Of a stretch of 64,000 bases of DNA, positions 9,864-18,964 are shown piece by piece. A model generated the notes under the pieces. That model saw nothing but the letters and a program-made list of their open reading frames with translations. It was not told the DNA's origin and made no database searches. A program made the position numbers and the translations under genes. The stretch comes from Gonatopus flavifemur (taxonomy: Eukaryota > Arthropoda > Insecta > Hymenoptera > Dryinidae), in NCBI GenBank assembly GCA_018340375.1, contig JAFFJZ010000009.1:15330501-15394500 (forward strand). Reading direction: 5' to 3'. Within the stretch, counting starts at the first letter, position 1. Each line of letters begins with the position of its first letter.

Positions 9864-10654
9864 CGTATATACGGACGCAGGGGTGAACTGAACCACCGAG
9901 AAATTTCCGGATTTGCCTTTCCCTTCAATAAAAGAAAAACTTTCAGAATCATATAGAATTTATATATAATTGAATAGACATTATATAGAAATCATACTGA
10001 ATTATATACAAGTTATATATAATTTTGAAAATTTTTCCACAGGGGCTCTCATGTTTTTGTTTATGTAATAGAGCAAGGCACATTCGGCTTGTCAGTTCCA
10101 ACACCTTCTCGACGGTGTCAGCCCACCCCTGGAGGAGGGTAAAAATGAACTGCAGAGCTCAGCTTCCAGGGGATGCAGCTCCCCTCCTCTGGCCCCCACT
10201 GGGTACACCAATGTAGTACATACTGGTCGACGTATCGGAATAGATTGAATATTGTCCCAGTGAAGGCACAAATGGAATTGAATTCACAGTTCCTCATAGA
10301 ACAAAATCAGGAATTATGAGAGAATTCAAATGAATCAAATATTTCACAATAATTTGAATTAAATCCAAAATTTGAAATTATCTGGATTCAAGTAATTCTT
10401 TGCTATTGATTTTTCCTATATTTCTACAGTTGTTGGGTACACTGAGAGAAACTGCGGCTTAAAACGAGTCCAAATACATTTTTTTTGTTACAGTAGCCGT
10501 ATTTTCCATCGAAGTGGCTTTAAGAATCACTGTGATAATGAGAATATAGCTACCGTATCTAAATCTGTACTTGTGCTCATTTTCAGCAACAGTTGTTATC
10601 TCAGTATAGACAAACTGCCTTAGCAACGTGAAGAATATATCTTGTAAACAACAA
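9864..10654. other. No gene; includes a GC-richer patch at 10040-10215
   Basis: This AT-rich stretch includes a GC-richer patch at about 10040-10215 that stands out from its surroundings. A plus-strand frame of about 63 codons crosses it but has no recognisable motif. The missing downstream exon or exons of the BEN-domain gene could lie here or further away; none could be identified. Confidence 0.35.
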
Positions 10655-10762
10655 CCGCTAGGAAAATTCACGCCATTTTAACCAAAACTCTCCATTTTTT
10701 CTTGAAAAACTTAGCGGAGAAATGAAGCGTTTTGGTCATAACGAAGTAAACTTTCCTAAGGG
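10655..10762. repeat. Foldback repeat, CCTTAGGAAA family, copy 1
   Basis: An imperfect hairpin whose arms share AACCAAAAC / GTTTTGGT and AGCGTTTT-like words and end near CTAGGAAAA and TTTCCTAAGG. A related hairpin lies at 13910-14016. It sits in the 3' side or intron of the BEN-domain gene. Confidence 0.5.
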
Positions 10763-10876
10763 ATATTGAATTCATAAAAAAATTATTCCAATAATGGATA
10801 TGAGAAGGAAATGTAGAAGATAGGAGTGAACATATGTCTTGAATATTGTACTGATTATAATTGCATCATACCATAC

Positions 10877-11090
10877 CTCGCAAAGCCATCATTTCTTTTG
10901 ATGGAAGTGCCTTCTTGGTTTCTCCAGTGCGTGGAGCTTGCCTACCAGTGACGCTTTTGTCTCGCATTTCTCCCCCAAAAATAACCATACTCATATTTTT
11001 GACAAATCCTCTCTCAGAATGGGATGTGGTGATCGCTTCGTCATAATTTATTTTCTTCAGCCACACGCCCTGACCAACGTGAATGATCTC
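10877..11090 (-). CDS. BEN-domain protein, exon 4 seen (BEN domain)
   Basis: The 214 bp exon is bounded on the minus strand by an acceptor (TTTTTCTC...CTGTCAG) at 11091-11092 and a donor (GAG|GTATGG) at 10876. It encodes 71 residues starting EIIHVGQGVWL, followed by FVKNMSMVIFGG, then DKSVTGR, then a lysine/proline-containing start of the last helix (KKALPSKEMMALR). This order (HVGQG.WL, F.K....IFG, RSVTG-like) is characteristic of BEN domains in insect proteins. BEN domains bind DNA and occur in transcriptional repressors and chromatin factors, so a nuclear role is inferred. The exon joins the preceding one in phase 0. The last helix of the domain appears to continue in an exon I could not find. 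Confidence 0.75.
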
Positions 11091-11456
11091 CTGACAGATC
11101 ATATAGAGAAAAATTAGTCGTTAATAATAGAGGAAAACGATGGTTGATATGATTTAAGGGTAAAATTGTCGTAGGAAACATGTTATAAATCTTTGTTTAT
11201 GAATCTTTGAAATTTCGATGATTTTTCAAGAGTTCATATCAGATTTCATGCAATTTTCATCCTAAGGCTCTTGGTTTTGGATGGTGCTATAAGAAAGTGG
11301 GACTTTTTAGAATTATCTACAATATCTCTTGAAGATGTATATTAAAAATGAGCAGTATTTGAAAAAATTCCAGAAGATACCTTTGGGTGTTACATAAAAC
11401 TCCAGAAAGTTTCAACATATTTTCAAAACATGAATTGCTGAGAGGGTGTGTTATAC

Positions 11457-11551
11457 CTCGCGAGTAGAAGGGAAACCTCTGAAATCATGGAAGCCATCAT
11501 CCAACTTATATACATACATTAGTGTCTTTCGAACGGTGTGAAGTCGCTCCA
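11457..11551 (-). CDS. BEN-domain protein, exon 3 seen
   Basis: A 95 bp exon with acceptor AATTAATTAG at 11552-11553 and donor GAG|GTATAAC at 11456. Its frame is fixed by its neighbours: it completes a codon begun in the previous exon (phase 1) and ends on a whole codon. It encodes ERLHTVRKTLMYVYKLDDGF and then HDFRGFPSTRE, which leads directly into the EIIHVGQG start of the BEN domain in the next exon. Intron 3 (11091-11456) is 366 bp. The acceptor has a weak pyrimidine tract, but consistent phases on both sides support it. Confidence 0.65.
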
Positions 11552-11777
11552 CTAATTAATTTCATTGGTTAAATATCTGGGGGATTGTGAAGATGTATGG
11601 TAAAGATTCCAAAATAGTGTGTTTTAATGATTTAATAAAAAAATTCCTAACAGAAGTGAGTAAAGACAGCTGTCACACGAGATAACCTTCGAAAGTAGAC
11701 CTCCACCAATTTACATTCAACACTGTTCTCGTCATATTAATTGATACGGAAAATCATCATTACACTGACTTTGTTAC

Positions 11778-11858
11778 ATGAATTTTTTCTGGAGAATCCA
11801 GGTGTAGGCGGTAGTCCATATCTCCTTATAAAATCTTTCTCATCCACAAGTAGGGTAC
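11778..11858 (-). CDS. BEN-domain protein, exon 2 seen
   Basis: An 81 bp exon between acceptor TTACTGATCTCAG (11859-11860) and donor TCAT|GTAACA (11777). It enters with two bases finishing a split codon and leaves in phase 1, matching both neighbours without any adjustment. It encodes TLLVDEKDFIRRYGLPPTPG and then FSRKNS, a linker between the coiled-coil exon and the BEN domain. Intron 2 (11552-11777) is 226 bp. An alternative donor a few bases further on would break the phase with exon 3. Confidence 0.65.
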
Positions 11859-11932
11859 CTGAGATCAGTAATACATAGAATTTTATTCTTCTGATAATTA
11901 TGGAATATAACGGCTTTTGAAAAATCTTATAC

Positions 11933-12149
11933 ATTCTAATTGTCTCCAATCATCATTCAAAATTTGAAGTCTCTTTATCAACACTCCATTATATTCGTTC
12001 TGATCTTTCCTGATTTGTCTTATATCCCTTTTTATGTCCAGTAATTTGTTCCGGATGTCATTTCGTGTCTTTGATTCAAGCATTATTGCTTGTCGGCGAA
12101 CTTTTTTTCCTTCGATTGGTAATGTTGATACTTGCTGCCGAGCTTCTAC
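11933..12149 (-). CDS. BEN-domain protein, exon 1 seen (coiled coil)
   Basis: A 217 bp exon with acceptor TTATGTATAG at 12150-12151 and donor GAAT|GTATAAG at 11932. It encodes a basic stretch (EGKKVRRQA) followed by a helix-forming segment with heptad-like spacing (KLLDIKRDIRQIRKDQ, then a second helix ending NDDWRQLE), probably a dimerising coiled coil. Intron 1 (11859-11932) is only 74 bp, a usual size for insect introns. The exon is internal: the frame is open to the acceptor, and the Met within it is not taken as the start. Sixteen bases upstream of the exon lies the end of a 1.1 kb foldback element, so earlier exons must lie beyond 13270. Confidence 0.65.
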
Positions 12150-12166
12150 CTATACATAAGATAGTA

Positions 12167-13268
12167 CACTGTAAAAAAATTCCACCGGAAAATTCCAGTA
12201 CATGTACTGGAAGCAATTAACCTGTACATGTACCGGAAAATTTTAGCACATTTGTACTGCAAAAATTCAGTGCAAACGTTATGGAATTTCAGCATCAAAA
12301 CTGGAAATTTTCTGAGCCTCAGTACTGGAATTTTTCAGTACACGAACTGGACTTTTCCAGGACATGTACTGGAAAATTAATGCTGAAAATATCCATGAAA
12401 ATTGAAAAAAAATTGCTCACGCAAAGTGACTTTGCAGGGTTCTTGTGTTCCAAGATGATTGAGAAACTTGATCGTTAATTTGGATGGACAGAAACTCATG
12501 TCTACCTAACGGGATTTGAACCTACACTTTTCTACCTGCCTACCGACTGAAACCTAAGACCTAACCGATGAGCTATAGCGCGACATGTTGGAAGGCCAGC
12601 TTGGGTTACTACATATGCTTCATATCTAGAATACACAAGAGAATAAGTCTTCGAAAAACCCCATATATCAATTTTATTTGCTACAATTACAATTATTATT
12701 CAAAATCTCAATCAGGAAATTTTTAATATAAAGACTTGAAATTTTTCCTGCCAGAAATGACGAAGTCCAATAGAAGTGGAAAATTTCAGTGCAACAGTGA
12801 TTAAATTCCGTTGCATAGCAACTGGAAAATTCCATCACACGACCTGAAAATTGCAGTTCAAAACCTGTATAATTCAATTGCATAGTAACTGGAAAATTTC
12901 ATCACAAAACCTGAGAATTGCAGTTAAAAACCTGTATAATTCCAGTATACCAACGATTAGGTTTTTTTTCTAAATTCCAAATTTTTTCTCAAGTCCTTTT
13001 TGAGGGGATATTTTTTTCTGGTGCACAAGAATTATAAAATTATAGTACGAGCCGGTAAAATTTTCGCGAAATCATGGCAAAATTTCAGTACATCATCTCA
13101 AACTTGAAAATTCCAGTACAATGACTGAATTTTCAGTTATGCTTGGTAAATTTTCAGTAAAGTAACAACAAAATCCCTGTACATGTACTGGAATATCCAT
13201 ATTCCAGTACTAGCACTGGAAATTTCCAGTCCAGTTGCACAGTAAATTTCCAGTTTTTTTTTACAGTG
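12167..13268. mobile_element. 1.1 kb foldback MITE full of CCAGTACATGTACTGG motifs
   Basis: TA-flanked (12165-12166 and 13269-13270). Its ends are CACTGTAAAAAAATTCC and, reversed, CACTGTAAAAAAAAACTGG. The interior carries many copies of the self-complementary word CCAGTACATGTACTGG and variants at 12180-12380 and 12780-13260. A tRNA-like segment interrupts it at about 12505-12595. It lies within an intron of the BEN-domain gene, its left end 16 bp from the exon acceptor. Confidence 0.7.
12505..12595 (-). repeat. tRNA-related SINE fragment (Pol III box pair)
   Basis: On the minus strand an A-box-like TAGCTCATCGGTTAGG (about 12560-12575) is followed, about 40 bp on, by a B-box-like GGTTCAAATCC (12511-12522). 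Both match the internal promoter consensus of tRNA genes and tRNA-derived SINEs. The T stem is badly paired and no full cloverleaf could be drawn, so this is a SINE or tRNA relic rather than a functional tRNA. It is inserted in the foldback at 12167-13268. Confidence 0.45.
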
Positions 13269-13270
13269 TA

Positions 13271-13909
13271 GTTGATTTTATTAAATGGATTGTGATGTTC
13301 TACTAATGACTCGCCCAAGTAGCACGAATGTGCTGGTGAGTACTGTCAAAATGTCGCTTGGTTATATTCATTTAGTGCAGCGAAGAACATTCTATGACAC
13401 GTCCATGGAACGTTGATTTTCGTGAAAGTACTGGGAAGATATGTTGAACGTATTTAGCTGTACTAAATGCATGTATTGAAAATATTCTATGAGTCTCCTA
13501 TGTACGTGATTGTACTGCTTGGGTTATAATAATTTTTGATATCCAATTTTCATTTCGTGTCAATGGATGACGGAAGAAATATTGACCGAAAGATTTGAGA
13601 AAACTTATTTTGAAAATTTGTTTCTTTCCGAAATCACAAATTTAGGCTCTGTTTTCCCATAAATAACACGTCAAAAATTCAATTTCCCATATCTCGCATT
13701 ATAAGAAATGATCGGAATTTTCCTGTATACAGCAACCAGAAAATTCTAATCATTGGATGGGAAATTCATTCCCGATATATGTGTATGAAATTTCTCATAA
13801 ATTGAACTGAAAATTCCAAACTTTATAGGATTTTTACTACCATTTCGAAGTGAATTTTTAAAAAACTCTCGTTCCTCTCCAATGTAATTAATATTTTTCA
13901 ACTCGCAAT
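13271..13909. other. No gene; AT-rich DNA
   Basis: Nothing coding was recognised. Earlier exons of the BEN-domain gene may lie here or further along on the minus strand, but no segment had both splice sites and an informative frame. Confidence 0.35.
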
Positions 13910-14016
13910 CCCTTAGGGAAATTTACGTGATTCTCATCAAAACGCTTCATTTTCTCTCCAAAAAATTGGTGGAAATTGAAGCGGTTTATTCACAATGAAC
14001 TGAGTTTCCCTAAAGG
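13910..14016. repeat. Foldback repeat, CCTTAGGAAA family, copy 2
   Basis: The left arm CCCTTAGGGAAATTTACGTG pairs with the right arm ending GAGTTTCCCTAAAGG. The inner stems contain AAACGCTTCATTTT / AATTGAAGCGGTTT. It is related to 10655-10762. Confidence 0.55.
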
Positions 14017-14063
14017 CTACCTATCTTATACATTTCAAACAGTTGCAGCTGCACTGTAAAAAG

Positions 14064-14290
14064 TGAATTTGGAAATTTCATCCAAATTTGGGGGTGGCAA
14101 ATATCTCTGACGTGGGTTCAATTCATTCCCTCATATTCTAGGGAAATTTTCCTTCGTTTGGGGAGAAATTTCCCTGAGAAAGGAGGAATTTCCTTCCAAA
14201 TGGAGGAGAATTCCTTCAAAATATAGGGGAGATGAATTTTCCCCACGTGAGAGATTTTTGCTACCACTAAATTTGGGGGCAAACTCCACT
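14064..14290. repeat. Foldback repeat with AAATTTGGGGG arms
   Basis: CCAAATTTGGGGGTGGCAAA near 14090 reappears reverse-complemented near 14255-14280 (TTTGCTACCACTAAATTTGG). The arms also share CTCTGACGTGGG / CCCCACGTGAGAG. The centre is purine-rich with GGAATTTCC-like words. The outer end CACTGTAAAAAG at 14053 hints at the CACTG family, but no matching right end was found. Confidence 0.5.
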
Positions 14291-14299
14291 TAGTTTCCA

Positions 14300-15854
14300 T
14301 AGTTTGCTGTTGGTTCGGATGGACAGACAGTCTGGTATTAAATTGTCTACTGGCCAGTATTAAATTGATAGTGTTTGGACAAGGTTGGAATATCAGAGTT
14401 CTACCGTAGTAGACGCCTGTAAACGAACAGTGCTGGCTCGGTGGTGAATATTATACTGACCCTTATGCAAAATAATGATCGTGTTGAAATTTGAATCGTT
14501 GAGAGAAATGGAACGAAAAAACAAACACACAAAATTTCATGGATTATCGTTATTCATCTTCTTGAATTCACTCATTGGGAGTGGGTGCATAATTTTAGGA
14601 ATGTACTGTGAGATGAGTGGTCTTTAACGTCTGAGTATTTCGTAATTCGATTACTTATTCGTCCCAACAAATGATCCAAACTTCAGCAACATAAATTATG
14701 TTATCATGCCGAGTTTTCGCAGCTCTTGCAGCCTTTGATTTGCTAGTACTGACGAGCGTGGCAGTAGTACTGAGCCAATATCAGCCCGTGTTTTCATTTT
14801 CCTATGATTTGGAACTGTTGCTGGTTCTTCACGAATTAAATTTTGTTCGAAACAATTGAACTTATTTCGATCGCAATTTTGAGAAAATTTAATTATGAAT
14901 TCCAATCCCGGGATTCCGGCCAATTTCCAATACCGACAATCCCGGAATTTTCGGGAGTCTTAAGGTGGCACCAGCGACTTTGAATAAAAAATAAGAACTT
15001 GATGAAAATTTGATATAGTATAGTTGGAGTACTCAGGAATTGATTGCCGACAAGAAATTGTCACGTCAACGACAATATTATCGGGAATAAAAGGTTGAAA
15101 ATTTGAGTTTTAACATGGTATCTTATGGAATTATGAGTCTTAGAAACAATTTTCGAGAGTATAAAAAATAAGATCTTGACAAAAACCTTCAGACTTATAG
15201 ACTTTTGCAAGGAAATTCAAATGGATGAAAGAAATACATAGGTTAACGACCAAAAAACATTGAAACTCATGATTAACATATATTTTTTTGTAATTTAAGG
15301 CATGGAAGGATATTTTACAATCATCCGCATTATATATGATCTTCAATATTCCCAGGATTGAAGCATTCCCCTATGCATCTTATTGTTGAAAAAGAGTTTC
15401 AGATGCTTCATTTATAGAAAAAATTCATTTCGAATATGTCACACTCTACAGTGCCCAGACTTGATACGGCACCAAACGCCGGTGCTACCTCAATTTATTG
15501 AAAAGTTGTGTTTGTTTGTCAATGAAAAAGGTATTCTTCAACAATATCGGTTTAGAGATTTTTTATCAAATATCCGTTCATCACTAATAAGATATAAAAA
15601 CAAAAATAATTAGTTCCTTTTGCTCGAAATCAGTTCCGGCAACTAGATACAGTTGTTGATATTCGGACTACTGAAATGGGTGTTGACTCAACTGGACTCA
15701 GAGGATATAGCAGGATAAGATAGTGAAAAGTCCCTTTGAACCGATCTGACTCGGACCTGGGTCATTCGATTCGCCTTCAAAAATAAGCAACTTGGCCAAA
15801 ATTTCAGGTACCAATTTCACTCCTATCGGCCACTAGAGCGAAAAAACGATTGTT
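14300..15854. other. No gene supported
   Basis: About 1.5 kb of AT-rich DNA. A minus-strand frame of about 75 codons at 14696-14923 and a plus-strand frame of about 76 codons at 15383-15613 have somewhat protein-like composition but no motif or splice context that I can defend. They could be decayed transposon fragments. Confidence 0.35.
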
Positions 15855-17501
15855 TAGGGTTTTCCTGATATCTCAGGCCCTACTCCATATTTTGACATGC
15901 AGTTTGAACCAATCAAAAGCTTTCCCAAATGCGCATAAATGGTATTCTTTTAGATTTTTTGGCGCGAAATTTGAATTTTGGCGGCATTTTGTAACTCACA
16001 AGCGCATTTTTTGGACATTTCCTCAAGAGGTGCCAAAAAATAAAAATCAGGTTTTTGATGTATTTTCGATGTACTTCCACACGATAGAAACGAAATTCGA
16101 ATCCTAGTGGGACAAGTCACTGAAAAAATTGAAAAACACCAATTTCAGGCATTTTTTTTAGATTTTCGGATCCTAAAATGCGAAAAATGTTTTGAAATGC
16201 GTTTGTACTGAGTGACGAGAGGAAAGGGACCAAGGAAAAAGAAGTCTGGCCGGATCTCATCAGATCTAATTGGATAAAAATGTAAGAATGGAGATAATCC
16301 TAGGTTTGAATGAATGCACATAAATCTGAGAAAATCTGTCTGGCTATAAAACCTCATTCTGTATCTAGATCTTCATGAATCTGAATGAGTATCTGCAAAT
16401 CTTGATGAGTTTGACGGAATTCAAAAGCTCCATCATTTAAATGCGTATCAATTTGAACTAATACATTGTGTACATTCAAGCAGATATTCAGTTCTCAATT
16501 CTTTTTCATCTCATAAGATCTAATTAGATCTAATCTATTTTTTCCCTGATCTATCTCCGACAGAATATGCTCGAATGCGATCGATTATGAGAAACGATAA
16601 TTTATCTTCCAGAAAACGCCGAACTCAGAATCGTTCATCAAGACTCTTAAATGAAAAAGTATCCAAAGAGGCGTATTACTCAGTACTATTGAAGTTGCAC
16701 TTACTTATACTGTTGACAATTACCATTTTTTCAATCAAAGCATGACTGTATTTGAATTAAAAATGCGCTTATTTTGCCTTCCATATATTTTTGAGCAGAA
16801 AAAAAAAATTTCTATTTGAAAATTCAGATGATTCATTCACAGCCAAGAACAAAGATTTAGACGTGTTAATTATTCGTCGTTATCTGAATCTTCTTCAATG
16901 CAAACAGTCATTCCATCATTTATGAACATTTTGGATAATATTTCCGCCGGCCTTACAATTTTATTCAGATATCTGGCATGAGATGAATAAGAAATTATGG
17001 CTGCTACATGCGAACAACAGCCTATAGTTCGATTGCCATTAGGGCCGTTACAGCAATATCTAAGAATACTGGAATATCCAGTCCCGTTGGGCTCATATTC
17101 TATGAAGCATTTATATGTTTTGCTATTTCTGTGTCGAGAGTGCACCAGTACTTTTATAACAATCTCATGTTCTTTGCAGTATCCAATATTCACCTTATTC
17201 TCCTCCGTTAGCATTTCTGCAAGATATGAGACGGTTTGTTTTAATTGATATGTCCCAGTGAAGAGCATTATTTGATCCTTTCTTGTACATTCTGGAAAAT
17301 CTAGCAGGTCTGTGGAACTGATGTTTTCAAAAGGGAGTTTCCGTCTGTCCCAATGTTTCTCTTCGGCTGCAAGTGCCAAACTATTTCCATTTCCATCACG
17401 AGTTTCCATCATCGTCAATATTTCATCAATCCTATCATCGTCCGAACTCAGTCTTTCACAAAACTTGTTATGAAGAAATGCCGCTATACGCATATATATT
17501 C
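15855..17501 (-). repeat. Left arm of 1.65 kb inverted repeat
   Basis: The inner end is fixed by loss of match at 17501 (CGCATATATATTC). The outer end is near 15855, where the arms stop matching. The arm holds the transposase C-terminal third plus about 1 kb of 3' non-coding DNA. Confidence 0.8.
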
Positions 17502-18854
17502 CTGTTTTTGGAACGAGCTTATTATCAAGTTTGTGATCCAGTAATTTAAATTTTTGCTTGATTATACCATGCACAGCCTCCACAACCCATCGCAATTTCG
17601 TAACATATCGAGATTGATTGGACTGTTTTGTTGTCAGCTGAGCACGTTTACCTTTCAGCGCAGGCATTAAAACTTTTGGATTCAATTCTTCCAAATATGG
17701 CACGACATCTCTGAAACCACGATCCAAAATTAAAATGTCGTCTCCCTTCAGCAATTCTTTCATTGGACTCGAGGATTTTAAGATATCCTCAAGCATCCTG
17801 GCATCATTTCCATTTGCCAAGTAAGACCCCAACATATCTATTACGTACCCATTCGTAGTACATACTGTAAATGGTTTACACAGTGGGACTTTTTTTGCCC
17901 AGAAAAAGATTCACGCTGATAAACATTGTTCTCACTTTTTTGGTGGCGAATGTACGTTCCATCACAAATTATAATTAGTTTGTTTGGACCGTGTAATTTT
18001 TGCGCTATCGGAGAACTTTGCTTCATCAGTAACTCACGCGTAACATTTCCAAGACCAGTTTCTGAAAGAATATCTTTTTCGAACGATTCGATAACGGAGT
18101 TTTGTATATTTGACGTTTGTTGAGAAAATTCTAGGCCAAGGATTGAATCAATCATTTAATTGGAGTTACCACTCCTCAGCTTGAACTAAAACACTATTAG
18201 AGCTTGAGTTACAGTTCTGACGTTAGAATTTCTCATTGATTTCAACATATTTCGTACTGCTATGACCTGCTCCCAAGAAAAACCGGTAATAGTTTGAAGT
18301 CATTCCTCGGGACAATTGAAATCGCCCACTTGATCCATCAAATGATTGTCCACTGAATCAGCCATTTGTCTCATGAATCTTTTAAGATCTTGAGCACTGA
18401 GGGTGGTTGTGGTAGAATATATTCGGAAATCATCAACTTCACTAGAATGAAAGCGTTTTTTGATCAGGTGATCACGACAACACACATTTTTGAAAGGAAT
18501 AATGATCCGTTTTGCTATAAAAGTTTGCAATCGAGCTTCCCATGGAACTGTAACCAAATTGATTTCACGTCCACCTCCGCAAATCAGACAATAAGAGTGA
18601 GTGCATACAACGCGACTGAACGGCATTTCAACTAGCTCGATTTGTTTATCGTTATGTTTTTGTATTCGTTCAACATAACTTGGAACAATTGCGGACGGAT
18701 TACTTGATATTGACGATGATTCAGAAAATAATGTTAATGGTGATGTAGATCGATGAGAGCTTTGATTATCACAAGCTTCAGTGGGTTGAGATGAATATAT
18801 CTTTCGTGAGGGGTTCAATTTCCACATTTTCTTACGACAGTAATCGCAGATCAC
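16870..18854 (-). pseudogene. Transposase pseudogene, DDE_Tnp_4 plus SWIM finger
   Basis: Read from 18854 to 16870. An N-terminal cysteine-containing segment begins MICDYCRKKMWKL and includes CLICGGG and CCRDHL, a probable zinc-binding region. It is followed by a helix-turn-helix-like stretch (TGFSWEQVIAVRNML, about 18290-18240) and a DDE catalytic core. Catalytic acids visible are D in IICDGTYIRH, D in ILDRGFRD and E in RWVVEAVHG, matching PIF/Harbinger- or ISL2EU-type DDE_Tnp_4 enzymes. The C-terminal third carries a SWIM-like finger, but here the second cysteine is lost (CCNGP, against CCDCP in the other arm). The gene is dead: stops near 18298-18300, at 18186-18188 and at 18156-18158, and a one-base deletion near 17883 that splits the catalytic core. 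The last 321 codons (17835-16870) remain open. Confidence 0.75.
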
Positions 18855-18964
18855 ATCACCGACAGTGAAGATGTTTTAAATTTGACGTCAAATAATCGAT
18901 ACTCTTTTCGTCCAGATCGTTTGTTTGTTTGAAATTGTCGGAGTTCATGGTGCAACTATCAACA

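Noticed and set aside
10025..10216. GC-richer patch read as a possible exon
   Set aside because: It has an open frame of 63 codons on the plus strand but no recognisable motif or good splice borders; listed only as a composition feature.
10440..10460. CACTG-type element end at TACACTGAGAGAAACTG
   Set aside because: No matching right end with CAGTGTA could be found nearby, so no element was called.
14696..14923. 75-codon minus-strand frame with protein-like composition
   Set aside because: No splice pair, motif or neighbour supports it. It was considered as an upstream exon of the BEN-domain gene, but no suitable donor was found.
15383..15613. Frame faintly like the zinc-binding end of a retroelement integrase
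   Set aside because: The resemblance is a few residues (TPVLPQF and following) with none of the metal ligands; too weak to call.
15850..16357. Frames of 70-85 codons at the arm ends (also 20109-20584)
   Set aside because: They lie in the 3' non-coding part of the transposon arms; stops and frames differ between the two arms.
16997..17248. Plus-strand frames over the left transposon arm
   Set aside because: Antisense shadows of the transposase on the minus strand; the same shadows appear inverted in the right arm at 19218-19458.
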